A stretch of DNA of 64,000 nt from Emydura subglobosa (GCA_007922225.1 ML679954.1:24201003-24265002); one strand, 5' to 3'; positions 34,001 to 49,518 are shown, numbered from the stretch's first letter. Made by a program: numbers and translations. Notes: generated by a model from the sequence alone, not told the origin.

Positions 34001-37000
34001 CATGTGGTTCAGAAGTCTGAATCTCTCTTTCTTATATTTAACTAGCCACATTTCTTACCAGGAGAACCGGACACCTTGTCTCTTGCTGTGCTGATCACCA
34101 TTTTTAGGTTAGACAGTAACCTAAAAATGGTGATCAGCACAGCAAGAGACGTGGTAATAATTTTATGATAATGAGAGAAATGATATTCCAGGAATTTAAT
34201 TTGTATTTTGATGGTCTCAGAATGTCACATCTGGAGGTACTGGCACCATGAACGAGTATTTCTACCAAAGAACTTTTTAGTTCAGCAAATAAAAGAGGCC
34301 TCATCATGCTCAGACACTATGAGACTAACTTCTTATTTCATCTACCAATACTTTTCTGTAAACCAGGGGTCACTCCAGTAGAGTTAATATTGAGCCAGTT
34401 CTTCACTACTGTAAATTGGCACAAGACTTCAGTGGAGTTAAAGAGATTTATACCAGCTGAACATCTGACCCAATGTTACACTGGTATAAAACCAGTACAA
34501 GCAACTTCAGAATCAGACTTAGGTAATGTGTACTCTGTTTTAATGAATGCTGCTAATCATGCAAAATAACTAATATACTTAGTCTAAAAGAAGGTCTTAT
34601 TGTAAATAATGAAGAAGTCACTGTTTAGGCAAAATATGTTAAGAATTAATGAAACCTCAACCTCAAAAATTTAGGTTACACTCTATGTCTAGACCATTTT
34701 TGGTCAGCAGTGAAAACCTAAAAGGGTACTCCTTAATTCCTACACAAATATTTCAGTTAAATGACTGAAATCTTCAAGCTCACATCATTAAAGGTCTGAT
34801 TCTGTAGTTTATACACAGGCAATTCTTACATTGACCTCAATGGGAGACCTGAGTAGGATTTTACAGTTTAGGGCTCTGAGAAGAGACAGAATTACTTGTG
34901 GATGGTCATCTAAAATATATCAGATACCTGCACAGAGTGCTTTTATTTTCTTTGAATTATAATTTAAGAAGGTTGAGTGGATTAAGAGAGATCAGCATTG
35001 GCCTAACTGCTCATGACAAGTCAATGGTAGAATTCCCAGTGACTTCTGTGGAAACAGTGGCCAGTTCTGAGTGTTTTTGAAAAAGCCAACCTGTTAGCAA
35101 AGTAATTATTTGGTCATAAATGATTGAAAGCATTCCTGTATGCATCTGGTTTTTTTATACAACCAAATATTGAAGAGATCTACAATGATGTTTTAGCCCT
35201 CCTGGAAATGCCATCAGCCCTTGGCATTTTTATCTGAATGCTCTTCAAGGTAAAGCATAATAAAATTGTGATTAAAAGAATCACCTCTCATCTATAAATA
35301 ATTCTTGGGTCAAAATCTCAAACGTGGGTGCCCAAAATTAATCTTATTAATTCATATTTAGGCACCTAAATAAGGATAAATTGATTTTCAGAGTTGCTGT
35401 GCACCCACTCCAACTAGATAGTTTTGACTTCATTTCTGAATCTTGAAAATTAACCTCTCTGTGCCTCATTTTCCCAGTCTGAGAAATAGGGAAAATCATA
35501 AATATACACTTTTGTAAAGCACTTTGGGATAGACAGATGAAACACACTAAGAATTAATAATAATGAGTATTTATATTTGTTTTTCAGCTTCTAAAATGTG
35601 CCCATCACAATTGTCCCTGGGTGCATGTACAACATAAAAACTACCCCAATACAAACAAAACAAAGATAAATAGCGTCAATGAATTACAAAACCAGCAGCC
35701 ACCCCATATGGCAAATGCCTGTAATAGAAGATGCATTTTTAACTGGACCCTAAATGCCAACAGACTCAGTCTGTTCAATGAGAGAGGGAAGTGTATCTAA
35801 GTCAAGTACTTTCCTTTGAAAATGCTTTACCTTCAGCTAACCACATTAAAATCCAGAGCTGTTAGTAAATGCTCCCCTATTGCTTAACTAGTTATTGACT
35901 CATTAAGGTCTGGCCTGTTATTGCAGGCTCAGTTTTGCTTGTAAAACTAAACTCTTTGCTAAATGCTTACAGAATTAGAGAACAGGCTGATCATCTGTGA
36001 GAAGTAATGCAAAAGAAAAGAAAAGAAATAGTTATCAGGCTTAAAACAGAGCTTGACAAATGGTAGCTAAAATAAACCAGCTTAAAAGGGCTTTCACACA
36101 ATCAGTATTTAAGTCTTCAACCCCCACTCCCTCCACCCATTTCTCTCTTATTCTGGTATGACTGCACTGTACAAACATGGAGCATGGGCAGTGACAGTTC
36201 AAATTACCCTGCTTCTCCCCCACTAGCGTGTCTCATCAATCACAATGGGAGAAAGGATAATTTAGACTCCATGCCCATTCAGTGTTTGGCCTCTCTGAGG
36301 AGACCACCAAAATCGGTGCCAAAAAGAACCTTGTTGTAATAGTAGGTTTTTATTATATGGATGTCTGCCCACTAGGAGCTGGCCTAGGGCCACTCACTCA
36401 CTTCACAGATAATAGGACATTGCCATTAGATTGTAATAAGCACTTAGAACCTTGGTTGAGTGCTGAAAAACGGAGGCCAAGATTTTAGGAAAATGGGATC
36501 CTAAATTTAGGCTCCCATGTCTTTAATTAATACTGTGATTTTCAAAAGTACTGAGCACTTTGCACCTCATATTTAGAAGCCTAAATATATATACCTAAAA
36601 GACGAACTTTAGGTACCCATTTCTGAAAGTCTTTGCCATAAATAAGAAATACCTGCAGACTTTTCATTAACACTCTTCTGGTGTGGACGTTTTTCTCACT
36701 GCTGAATGGTAGCTACCCTTTTAATCATTGACATAATCAAATACAACTAGGGTAAAGTTTTAAAAAACTAAATTTAGGAATGAAAAAACATTAGTAGATC
36801 CACACTCTAGGTTCTAGTGTGTAATAAAGCTTTGAGATAATTCTAATGGAACAGTTTACCATCATAGTGTATCACATATACTAAGAAACAATACAAAGTA
36901 AAATAAAAATTCAGAAGCTAGTATTATTGGGCCAAATTAATCTCCTGTGTACTCCAGGGATGAATCTGACCTACTGTGTTTAGTGGCTCTCACTCTTACA

Positions 37001-40000
37001 CTCTATTTAGGGGTATTTCTAATGAATTTGCACTCATTTGTTGATTGTGACAAGGACATGATTGATGAATAACTGTAAATCAGGAGGAAAATCAATATCT
37101 GTCCAATATAGCTTATTCTATATGAAGGAGAAAAAACTTCAACAAGAAATTGCAAAAATGTATTGGACATCTCCATCTACAGCTGCCGGTCTTTCCCTTT
37201 TTTTTTTTTTTTGGCATATATATATATAAAGTAATTTATTCCTGGTAAAATTGTTTATTGTCATTTATTACTACATCAATTTAAAAGGTGGAAACCTTGT
37301 ACATAATTTAGGTGAAGATGATCTAGCACTTTTCCCCAAATTGGGAGTATATTGTCTGAGTTCTCTCACAGAGTGGAAGAGATCAGAGCCAAGGAATTAC
37401 AAGCCCAAAGACTAATTACTCAGAGGATTTCAACACCTACATTTTATTAGGCACTTGAGCAAAGAGATGCATTTTGAATCTAAATATAATCAGGTTCAGG
37501 CTTGGAGAGATTTCTGAGGGGAATGAATTCCACAGCCAGAGGCCTGCCACTACAATCATCTTACTGTCAGGCATGCGTTCCTTCTAAATGCAGCTGTGGT
37601 GATAGGGCATAAGGAAAGAGGCAGTCTTCAACATAACTCTGTCCTAGAGCATTATAGTGCTCAGTCACTAGCACCTTTAATTGAATCTGAATATGCAGTG
37701 AGAGGGAGAGAACAATGTGCTGAAATTGGTTTGCCCTACCTAAAAGGTGGATAACCAAATTCTGCACAAGCTGAAGCTCTTAAGTGGTCTTCAGCTGTGT
37801 CAAGATCCATATATGAGGGGAAAGAACTCAAGGTTGTGGGATTTCACAAGTGAGAGAAACAATTGCCTATCACAGCCTTCTGGGATTTCTCTTAAAGGAA
37901 TAATCAAAGCTACCGTAAAGGAATTTTGTCCCTTCCACAGGATCCTTAGTCATGAAAGCAACACTTCCTCAGTCAAGTGCATTGAGGGCTACTGATGGGA
38001 TTAGTGTTGATATTTGACCTCAATTCATTGCCTTGAGGTCATTGTTGACCATGAAGACTATCTGTCCAAATCCAGGTCTGAAACACAATTGACTAAGATC
38101 CAGAGTATTGGAGAATATCACCTGCTGATGGAGTTGGTTTATAACCAGCTTCTCATTGACCATCCCCAGGGAGGTGGGAGGATGGGGTTAGGTCCTGGCT
38201 GGTTACTGACAAGTCTGTTAAAGTCAAGAAAGATGTTTCTGAGGAGGGATCAGACCACTGCACATTGAAAATTTACTCTCCCTCAAATAATAATTTCCAA
38301 CAGTAAAGTGCCTGGGTATTCAATACTGGCTTTCTCTAGAAAGGAGTGGCAAGGATCTGACCTTGATCAATCTCCTGTTTTGAAGCAAAAGCAAACAAAA
38401 TTACCATCCAAGATATTGTGTAGGTAGTAGTTGACATGCAAATTAAGAAACAGGAGCTGAGGTGTTAAGTGGTTTATTAACTTAGAGGTACCAGATGTGA
38501 TATACACATATTAACAGCTCAGAATGATTGGGGCCAGAACCTCAGCTGGTGTAAATCAATGCAGCTCCATTAGCCAGTTGAGGATCAATCCCATTGATAT
38601 GTATATGTATACTGTCCACTAAGGATGACACATTACACTTACTTTAGTTATTACTGAAAGGTTGATTCAAGCAAATCTTGTTCAGTTGCTATTTTGACAT
38701 GATTTTCTCTCTCTCAGTATTATAGCAGCACCCAAGAATGTGACTCTGTCAGGGTTTTTCTTATGATTTGTAGTAAAAATGCATTTTAGGTTGAAAGTCA
38801 ACAGACTCTTGACCCAAAAATTATTGTTTTAAATGTATTAAAAATACTTTTGCCATTTTCAAGTTAGTCAGAGAAGCTATTATTCAAAAATGTGAAATTG
38901 TTTAATGGGACAAGCTACTTATGGAGACCAATTGTAGGACGTGGAGCTTTTTACCTCTAGGTTATCACTTTGAATACAGCCCAGCTCGGTAAGGCAAAGA
39001 TGGATATTATCTGCGTATATTTGATAGGCTCTGTGAAATTTTTGGAAGTCTCACATCACAAAGCCACCATCAGAACAGGCACCAGTTGGCACCGTTGTTG
39101 TTGGCAGCTGCAAGGGACGGACCAAATACTGAATAGTCATAGTGACTGAAAACCTCTTTCACCCCTGGAAACTTGCATTGCCTCTGCCTGTGGTAAAGTT
39201 GTTCAGTGACTACAAAGAGGACTCCAATCTCCACCACTGTAAATCCAGACATTTTCATGACTGCTAATTGACTAGAATAAAATTAGCCTTAAAGCGTGGT
39301 TGTAGTCAGAAAATATATTATCACCTTCTTAACTCAAAATATCTGATCCCTTTATAAATCCAAAGTAATATCTGCATACGTGAGAGAATAAAATACATTT
39401 TTGCTACTCTTTACTCCTTCAGAAAGGATACAACCATGGAAAGGTTAATTAGGTTCTCTCATAATTTTGGCATCTTAATGGTGGCTGCTGATGCATGAAT
39501 TAGAAAGAACACAGCCTGACTTTCTGATCCCAGATTGAGTTTGCAGAAATCACAGTTAGAGATAACATTCTTGTAAACTGAGAAGATTTAATATAGCACC
39601 ACTCAGAGGCAATAGCCATTTCCTCTTACCTTTAACTTAAAAAAAATCCCGAAATTCCATAAAGCATACCAAACGTCAGCAACGTAAATTCTCATGATTC
39701 TGTTACAACCACTGTCCTTTTTGGTTGTTTCTAACTTAGTGTCCTGTGTTCACCTATAGGAAGTGTTCCCAAAGAGGGGCACGGAGTTCAATGTATTAAA
39801 CAAACTGAGTATGCCTGAGTTTCTCCTGTCAGAGAGGGTGTGGGTGCGTGGATTTCCTCCTCCCTTTCCAGTATATGAAGGTGAAGTTCCACATACCTTG
39901 GAGGATCAGCTAGAGACACAAGCCATCTGCATGGAAAAACTGAGCTTCTGTATTGCTGCATGGCTCCCCCAGCACCATGACATCCCTTTGACAGCATGAC

Positions 40001-43000
40001 TCCTGTCCTGGTTCTGCCCCTAGAATCTCCTCCACAGGGAGTTTCCACAATGCGGACGGGAAAGCCACACAAATTAACACAGGCTGAGGGCCCTATATTA
40101 AGGTGGAGAGAGGTGGCAGAAAATAGGTTTCTCTCATATTTGTGTATAAAGTGCTGTGTGTATTTTTGGCACTGAAAAATACTAAATATGAAGACCCCTG
40201 GTAGTAGTACATAACTCCTAAAATAGTCCCACTGAAATCAATGGTACTGCTTGCAGAGTAAGGTACTATGCAACATGCGTAGAGGTATGAGAATCTGGCC
40301 CCAAATGATTATTAATTATAATAATCCAGGCCAGATTCTTAACTCCATGTACATGTTGTGTAGAAGTCAATGGAGGATAAGATACTATTCACAGTGAGTA
40401 GGAAATCTTAGTCTGATCCAAAGATGGAATCCTACTGTCATTTTTACAAAATCTCTTTTCAAAGTATAAATGCCTTTTATTTTTAAAATGAAATTATACT
40501 GGTTATTAATCCATGAGAAGTATTAGGGCAATATGGAATTATTTTTTCTTAAATCATTGTATTTATTGGAAATAGAGTGCTGGAAGTGGTGATCAAAAAC
40601 AGAAATGACCCCTTTCTACCTCTTTCCCCACCAAAAGAGCTAGATTCACCGGTACACTCCTGATACTTCGTGCTGCTCTGGCAATGCAAAATTGCTGGAA
40701 ATCAAGTTTAAGAAGCTGGTTAATTTGGGTTTATATTTGATTTGTCTCACCAGATTTGTGCAGAAAAGTCAGATGGTACTGGTAACTCTGGCCCAAAATA
40801 TAAATAGAAACGTAATGTAATATTTCAGGAATTAAAAATGTATCATTGAAAACTATTTCTGTGATGACTGAACAAGTGACAGCATAATAAAATGGCTAAG
40901 TCACTGGCTGTGAATTAACACCCACTAAGGGCACTTTAACTCAAGGGACAATTGTATTTCATATAAAATAAAAATTCTGTTCCATGTCTGTTTTATTACT
41001 TCCTTTAAATTTCTCTTTGCACTAAATGTGCTGCAGTGTTAATGACCCTTTAATAAAATCATTCTGCTTTAAATTCAGAAGGTTGTGACTCTTAATCAAG
41101 AGTATCTATAGCATTAATCCAGATACCAGTTCAGCAGCCATCTTGAATACAAAAGATAAAATTTTCCTTAATATTTAAAGTCTCTGGTCTTGATTCTGAT
41201 CTCATACCAGTTTATACCAGTGTAACTCCACTGACTTCTAGTTGTTACTGATTTATATTTGTGTAACTTACATCAAAATCGTGCCCTTTTTCACTCACAG
41301 ACATCCCCCCCCCCAATCTCCAATGGAGTTATGCCAACAGAGAAGTTAATCTTTTGTTCCTACTCAGAATACTGTTTTGCACATTCAAGTTTACCTCAAA
41401 GCTGTTAAATTTTTTTTTATATTTGTACCATTCTGGTTCATTTTACTGCATGGTTTTTGTTTAGTCCCGTCCGTATACAACAAACCTAAAAAGCAGTGGA
41501 AGATTACAAAGCGTACCCTAAATGCTACATTCAGTATGGAATACTGTGAACCAAATTCTGCTCTCAGTTACACCATTATAAATCTAAATTCCTTCATTGT
41601 ATGAATGGAGTAACAAAGAGCAAAATTTGCCCCTGGAAATTTAAATGTCCCAAATTCAGAGGTGTTTTTGCTCTAAAGACTCTATGTCATTAAGGTTATT
41701 TTGTGCTTCAGCCTCTCTGTATTAGGATACTGGGCACCTAGTCTTCAGCTAACTAGTCAACACTTCAAAACAAATTGAAAAAAGCTAATGGATGGAAGGT
41801 AGAAGGAAACACATGAACCTCGCTCACACTATGAGATTGTTTTTAAGGAAACAGTAACATTAAATGATTGTTTCTGAGAATCAATACACTGATAAGGAAT
41901 TTAAACAATACAGCCTCCATGTCCTCTCCAAAGACCCAATATAGAACTCTTCTCTCATTATTCCTGCATAGTATCCATTAACATCAATGGAAGTTACACA
42001 TATGGAGAAACAAGTCTTTCTGAGCCAAATCGTGCCCCGGTGAATGATACAGAGGGGCTGCATAGCTCTGCACTGTGATATTTAATGAGAAGGAGAATCT
42101 CTTTGGTTGGGTTCTCCACTATTTGGTAACCAGAACAATGGAAACTTGTTTTTCCACTGTGGTCTGGGCCTCAGGACTCCATATATGGGGCCAGGATTTG
42201 CTTCTTATGATCTAAAGCTCCGTTCTAATAGGAAATCTTTGGGTTCTGATCTCTCTGCATGGGATTGCTTAATCCTTGTAGGGTCTAATTGAAACCAGTG
42301 GAACTCCTCGTGGCTGTAAGGGACTGTGTGAGCAGATCTATTTGCAGGGTCAGGGGCTTGTATAGGTTTGTGCTTATTTTGCCAGCTTACCACAAGAACC
42401 ACAGAACCAAATTTTCAGATATGGCATCTGAATTTTGCATGCTCAATTATAGTTTCATCAAAGAGGGTGATGCACCCATTTTGTGTATCTGAACAGTGAT
42501 TTGTGCATGCAGTTTTAGTAGTTGGGTTTTTCCTTACATTCCCATCCCCATACACCAAATCAGAAGCCATATACTGCCTGGATGCAATGGCATGATATGA
42601 CATGACATTTATTTGCATTTTTCTTTAGAAGTAGTAAACAGACAAGGGTGAATTTCAAACTCCATTGCCTAGTGAAACCCTTGTCTCATTTCAAAGCTAG
42701 TTGGGAAAATTGTACCAGAAGAGTGCCATCCAGAATCAGGCTGAGTAAGAGTTCCTTAAAGGAAGCTTTTGTGAGAGGAAACCACGAGAGTTCTGTGGCT
42801 TTTGTGAGAGGGTCTATCTGCTGGAATCTACTGATGCAACAGAATGTCCTGCAAAATTAAGGTCAGTCAAAACTGAACAAGGTACTAACTTGGATAGTCC
42901 TTAGTACCTCAGGCTTCCTCATACAGACAAGTGTTGAATGATATCAGCCAAGCCTTTGCACAGGGTCCCATCTCAGGGAGGCTCCCGACCACCGAGGAAA

Positions 43001-46000
43001 AATCCAATTCAATAAACTGAATGGCACTGCGGTCCCATGAGCCAGGTAGCAATGCTACTCACTCAAATTTGTCCCAGTCTCACATCTGTCATGATGGAAG
43101 GGTTGCCACTCCTCTATCATGACAGGGGTGTCACAGCTAAACCTAAGTGAGTGGTGTGTCAATGTGGCTCTAGACCCACACATTTCTACTATAACCACTT
43201 GCCATGCCACTCTTTCCCCTTCCAGAAAAACAAATGTGCACCCCCCAAAAAGGGGTATTCTCCTCTAGGTTGAGAACCTCTGTTCTAGGGGATCAGAAGA
43301 GGGGCAGTACACTGAAGTTTGTCTAGGCAGTTATCTTGTACATCAGAATCTCTGACTAGTTTAAGGGAGATAGTTTCGACACCCTTCAGCAATTTTCATA
43401 GTGCACTGGTTCTAAAATTCTTTATAAAGAGATTTCCTCTTGCAGACACCTAGGGTCAGATTAGTGAGGCATTAAGTATTATACATTTCTATGTAGGTTT
43501 ACAAGGGAACTTCCTGTCTCATTTTGGATCACCATTTCTTTTAAAGTTTAATAATCAGTTGCTTTTGTATTTTCTGTTATGCTAGTCAAAGTGATGGTCA
43601 TTCCAAAATATGTCATAAATCAGACAAGGTTAATGTGATGCTTGTGGTCTACTGTTATTTAGCAAAACATATATATCATAATTGGAGACAGCCAAATTAT
43701 TTGTTTTGAGTAAGTTACCTTATTAATTTAGCCTTAATTTGCAAATCATTGTGAACAAACTTGCTATATTTGTAATCCAATGATTTGACTAACAGTTTGT
43801 GGAAATAAATTTCTTTTTCTGGGCTGTTTGGAAAAGTATTCAGTTTTGAATATCTGCTATTTGTGGTGTGTGAGTGATCACCTATATCCTCCGATATCGC
43901 TCTGACACCTGACTGAAACTTTTTAAGCAGCAGAACAACAAACGATGAACACTCTTTTTTTGTGGATGAGCACTCTTGCTGACATTCCAATTCAGATATT
44001 CAATAAATAGCCATTACCCAAACAGTAATGAGGAAAAAAGGTCTGTGGAAAGATCCGAAAACAGCAAAAAGAAAGGGGGACAAAACTAGTTGAACTAAGC
44101 AGCCATTTGGACTTTGAATGAATATTTGTATTTACTGATTCTGCGGTACTTTAACCAGCTCTAATCATTATCTAATCTAATCATTGGAAAAAACACCAAT
44201 CAATCAGTTATTGGAGAAACAGTCTGGTTCATCCTTTTAAAGTCATTAGAAATGTCTACCACATGAGTAAAGACAGAGTTCAGTGAATGTATATCATATT
44301 CATTGAAATTAATAGGAATGCTTTTATAAGGCACAAACCAATGTTTACAAAGATAAGGCTGATATTTTTTAGATATTGCAAAATTTAATGTTGAAAAGTA
44401 GCTTTTTAAAATGTTTACATTTAGTTTTAGGAAATTATAGGACAGATATATTTTATTTGTAGCAGATGTACATTTAAGGATTCTTTCATAATGTATTAGC
44501 TTATGATAAACAATTCAGTATTGTGTTTATATTTGACAATAATGTCATCTTTGTGGAGGATGAAAATATCAGAGGTTTAGCTGTTTAAAATAAGTCTAGC
44601 AGAATCTCACTATTATTTTTTTCTGAAAATATATTACCAGATGGAAGGAGCCATATACTTTCACATCTCATTAAGGAAACCTTGGAACGTATTTTCCTTT
44701 AGAAAGTCCAGAGTTGGAGTTACACAAAGTTAGATTTAACCACACACTTGACTGCTTTTGATTATCTATCTTCATGCTGGCAGTGCAATGAGCTGAATAG
44801 AATGCACTCACATGTGTTACTGATGGAATGATTTATGAAATGCTAAGTTGAAGCAAAATCAGAACTGAAGACAACACTGGCTACAGCTGGGCAAACAGTG
44901 AGGAAAAATATTCACAACCATTTCAGTAATTCCGACTAGAATTTCAGTTTGATTGTGTTTTCAAGCTTTCTATTTGTTGTTGGTGAACATTCATTCAAAT
45001 AAATGAATATTCACAGATGGTAAATTTCAAAGCCTACCATTAATATTTGTGGACTCGTGAAATGAAGTCCATAGAGAGTGCATGCACTACCTCTGCCTGT
45101 TCATAGTTCATGAACAGAGAAAAAAAGGGATACATTTGCCAAAAACGTTTGTGTTAAGAATCTGCTCAGCTTTAACAGTGGAAGTCATTTAATTTAGTTT
45201 TAAATCTTGTCTTTACAGAAAATTATTAAAATTTTGCCTGACTAGAGACTGCAGGACTGGGCCCAAAGGGAAAATGATCAGTTAAAATGGTCTTTTCTAT
45301 AATTATATTATATAGAATGAATTCAGGGCATATGAAGAATGCTAGCTTGACAACCCTATTTGTCCCCTGAAGCAATACAGCATGAGAAATGCAATGTAAG
45401 CTAGCTCACTCAACTCCCACATTTGTACTGTAGGGGCTTCTTTTGAGAGGGAAGTAGTTCAGTCTCCATATCATTCAGTTCTTGGCCTCTCTGCTGCAGT
45501 AGTAATCAAGGGTGCCAAAGAGTGCAAATTGTGAGTGTTTTTTGTATGTGGACACTTGTTTACTAGAACTTGGAGTGAGAATTTAAAATCACCTCACATC
45601 AGCCAGCAGCCACACGCCACCAACTATCTTGATTGGATTGTTTTAGATTGTTTAGACTGTAAGATCTTTGGGGCAAGGCAGGGCCAGGGCCAGGAACCAT
45701 CGTTTTCTCTGTTTGTACAGTGCTTAGCACAATGTGGGGTCCTGATCTGTGACTGGGGCTTCTAGGCACTATCACAATACAAATAATAATAAATATTAAT
45801 TTGAATCTTTGAGCTAGAAACGAAAGGATCTGTATATTCACCCCTTTTCTCAGGTACTCTGTGCGACTTCCACATATTTTAACAACAAGGCTGCTTACAT
45901 CATCATTTTGTAATGCCTAAAACAAAATCTAGATGTATTCATAGATCAATGCTCCATAATTTTGGTGCCTGAGCACCAGTTACCATATACCAATGCACTA

Positions 46001-49000
46001 GTCTCATAAGATTGCACCTAAGGTGGCCCGCAGCAAGCTGTTCAGAGCAAGAGATGATTCTTCATGCCTGGGTGGGGATTAAACATCTTTCCTGTGCTCA
46101 TTATTGTAAGACTCATAAGAGACATAATCCTGTTCCTTTAAGAGCCAAACTATTACAACAGGGCTCCCTACAGTTAAAATCCCAAATAAAGATCTGAAGT
46201 GTGGTTCAGTCCAGTCAAATTCTAGAAAAAAGAGAGATCCAGTCACCTAACTTTCTTCAGCCCTCTTTCTAGAAATCATACCTCCTTGACTTCCACATCC
46301 AGACTGCAACCCCAACTCCTGGAGCACATCCCACTTCTAGTGCGCTCAGCAGTGTGGAGGGGGAATTAATTAATTTCACACAGTTGCTCAAGTTCTGAAA
46401 AATCCTTGCGGTGCTTCTTTTACTTAGATGGGGAGATTAGCCCCTTCCTTCTAGCCCAATTTATAGAGAAGGGTGCTGTATCCTCAGTCGCACATGGTTA
46501 GGATGTGTATTAGGGGTCCAAGAAGATTATGTTTGGTAGCTAAGTGTTGGTACAATATATAAAAAGCTCTTTAAATCATTTCCACTTATCAGAATTCATG
46601 TGTTAAAGAACTTTGTGTTGTGAGCATTACTCTCTGAGATTCCCTATATTTATGAAATAGTAAATCTCAATTGGCAAGTGATCTGTTAAAAAAAAGGCTG
46701 ATCTCAACTAACTTACACTGGATCTGATGCACTTCTAGTTATTTGATGGGAGAATGACTCTGTTAAAGTAATAGTCTACTGTAAGAGTAGTAGCCTGCAA
46801 TAAACAAGACATGATGTAGCCGCTGTGATGACTAGACATCTGCATATATATATTATTTAACAATGAAATTAATTTCCTTTTTGAAGAGTTGCAGTATGAA
46901 TAATTCTTCTTCTTGTTTTTGCTGCTTTTTCAGCTGAACCAGTTGATGTGCTAAAAGCATTAGAATTTCACAATTCACCAGAAGGAATATCAAGAACAGC
47001 AGGATTTTGCACAAACAGAAGGGATTCAAAAGGATCAGATGTTGCCTACAGAGTTTCAAAACATGCACAGCTTAGTGCCCCAACAAAGCAACTGTACCCA
47101 GGTGAGTCTATCAAAAAATCAGTTTCTTGGTGTGTTTTCTTATTGTCCCAGACATGCAGAAAGAAAGACAATATACAAGGAATGTGGTTTAATCGGTCAC
47201 AACTCTATTATTTAATTCATCTGGTAATTAACCTACAGTAATCCATACATGCCGGTCTCTGTTCCTTCCTTAATCATTTCAACCTGATGGAAGGCTGCAA
47301 TGATCTCTCTGCCTCTTCTACATTGCTGGGACTACACCACTGCCCCCAACATATGAGGATTAAGAGGCTGGGGAACAGGGGATGTCTCTTTGTTTTACCA
47401 GACATTAGGGGACCCAATTCTGCTTCCCAGTTTTTTAGGGAATTCTCTCCCCTAAAGCCACTTCTAAATCCAGTTTTTCAGGGAACTGGATCTCTGCCAA
47501 ATTGTGACAATTTGAATCTTACCTCTGACCTAAATTACCCGGTCCCTGAGCTGCTCTGGGAAAGGCAAAAATTCACCCCACCCTGTGCTGGCCAGTTTGG
47601 CAGAGAGGAAGAATTCTTTCCCAATCCTAAATAAAGCAACTAGCATCATGCCCATAGCAGACCAAAAAAAAACCCCAGTCCTATACTAATCCCAGGGCTG
47701 GGAGCTGCTTGCTGGGCATGAGAGTGGGCTCAGGCTGCAGGGGCTGGGTTTATATACCCTTCCACAGGTGTGCAGAGGTCAATGGCTTACCTGAGTCCCA
47801 CCAGCTCAGGTGATGCCTTATGCCTTTCTTGGCCACCTACTCCCAATTCCTGAAGGGGGAGACCCTTAAAGAGGCTATTACCCTTTTTCCTCCATCAATC
47901 CAAAGAAAACTCCCCCACCATGAGGGATGCACTGTCTGTGCTTCCCAATGTGTTTTCTTATTGTCCATGTTTTTCTGTTAGTTGCAGCACAGTATAGCGT
48001 CCATTCCCATGAACTACTGTAGCATCAGGAGATGCCCCGGCTTTCCATTCAGGTATAAATGCAGGAAGCAGCCAATCAAATGGTCAGGCAATGTTTTTAA
48101 AAAATTACATACCAAATATTCAGGGCCTAATTCTTCTCACACCAGTTCTACTCTATTGTGACTCCACTAACTGCAATGGATCTACTTTGGATTTACACTG
48201 GCGTAAGAGATCAGTGAATTAATTTCCATAAATAGAGAAATACTGCTTGATATTATAGAAAACTGTAATAATTATTTTTCATTGCATTTGTGAAGATCAG
48301 TCCCAGTACTGCAATCCTCACTCATAAAACACATATTGGCTTCAATGAGAATTTTGCTTGAGTAAGGACTGCAGGACATACTGTTAATTATTCATTAAAG
48401 TTGCCTTAGTTTATAAAGCACCTCACCATATGAACTCTCTCAGCTTCTGTGTTAGGAAGTCACTGCTATATCCTGAACATTTATAAAAGACAACTATTGG
48501 AGCTAGTTATCTTAAGAGACAATAGTTACAATTAGTAGCAGGCATAGGAGAACAAGTTTGTACTGCAACCAGAACAGAAGCATTGAAAAATGTGAGAAAA
48601 GCTTTTCTTGTGAGATTTCTACCCCAAAATTTTCAGAATCATGGGATTTATCTAGAGATTAAAATAAGCATCTGAACTTTTGAGTGTTTACCTGAATTCA
48701 ATATTTCACCAATTAATAGACATAATGATTAACATTTCACAAAGATTCTAGATCAAATTAACTGTATGGTTTAACATATTGGTGAATTCATAAAAATAGT
48801 GATATAGTAACATATCTATAAGTGCATAGAAAGGAAGGAGAATGGACCAAACAGCACAATAAAACAAATGTTGCTTCTTTGTTTAAGTGGCAAATCTCTG
48901 AGGTGGCAGGATATCTGACATGTATTGGCTAAGTCTAGAACACAGAGTGAAAATTTATGACTGGCTGTGTCCCTAGACTAAAAGGCATATTCTTCCATTG

Positions 49001-49518
49001 CTATGACTTCATGCTTCGCATTGATGGTAATGGGAGCAACATGTATATTGCTGACAGAACAGGCCTAAGTAATTTTACCTGGTTTTCTCATCAATCTATC
49101 AGAGGGAATTTTATGACTATTTGATGATAGATGCATAAGGTGTAAGGCATTGCCAAGTTTCTTATTTCTGTCCCAGGAATGGTCTATTTTAAAAGCAATG
49201 CTTCTTGGATTTATGTTGCAGTGGTAGAAATGCAGATTGTGGTTGGTTATTGGAAATCGTTCCCAGAAGTACCATCTGGTTGACATTATGTAAGGGTATC
49301 TGGGTATTTTGGGGACTACCCATGGCTAGTTGTGGGTAACAGGTAATGTGACTCCAACCCATCTCTGATTTCTCTGACATGAAATAAGCACATTGTGTAC
49401 AAAGTTTATTTGGATTTTTATTTGGAGAGGGGATAAAAATAGGGGGGGAAACAAACTTTAATTCCATGATTTTGCTGCCACTCTTTTCACTTGATTGAAA
49501 ATGTTGCAGTTCATTAAA

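Larger units (their letters stand above)
28301..46933 (+). other. COL11A1: COL11A1 intron 1
   Basis: This 18.6-kb intron has a GTAAGA donor and a pyrimidine-rich CAG acceptor. The first 1 kb is GC-rich (CpG island shoulder, G-rich run near 28,892). The rest is AT-rich and holds repeats only: a 35-base poly(A) run at 31001-31035, a perfect inverted repeat at 34078-34150, a MIR-like SINE near 35,450, an antisense LINE relic near 37,525-37,830, a hAT-type right end at 43267-43282, an L2-tail element near 45,654-45,800 and many short palindromic copies. No nested gene is supported. Confidence 0.93.

Noticed and set aside
38014..38268. VDHEDYL-like word on the + strand resembling the LINE motif T-V-D-H-E-I-L
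   Set aside because: The neighbouring LINE relic is on the - strand, so a + strand motif would not belong to it. It is probably a chance match.
46948..47241. Open frame extending beyond exon 2
   Set aside because: The part after 47101 is read-through of intron 2. Homology to collagen XI stops exactly at the GTGAGT donor.
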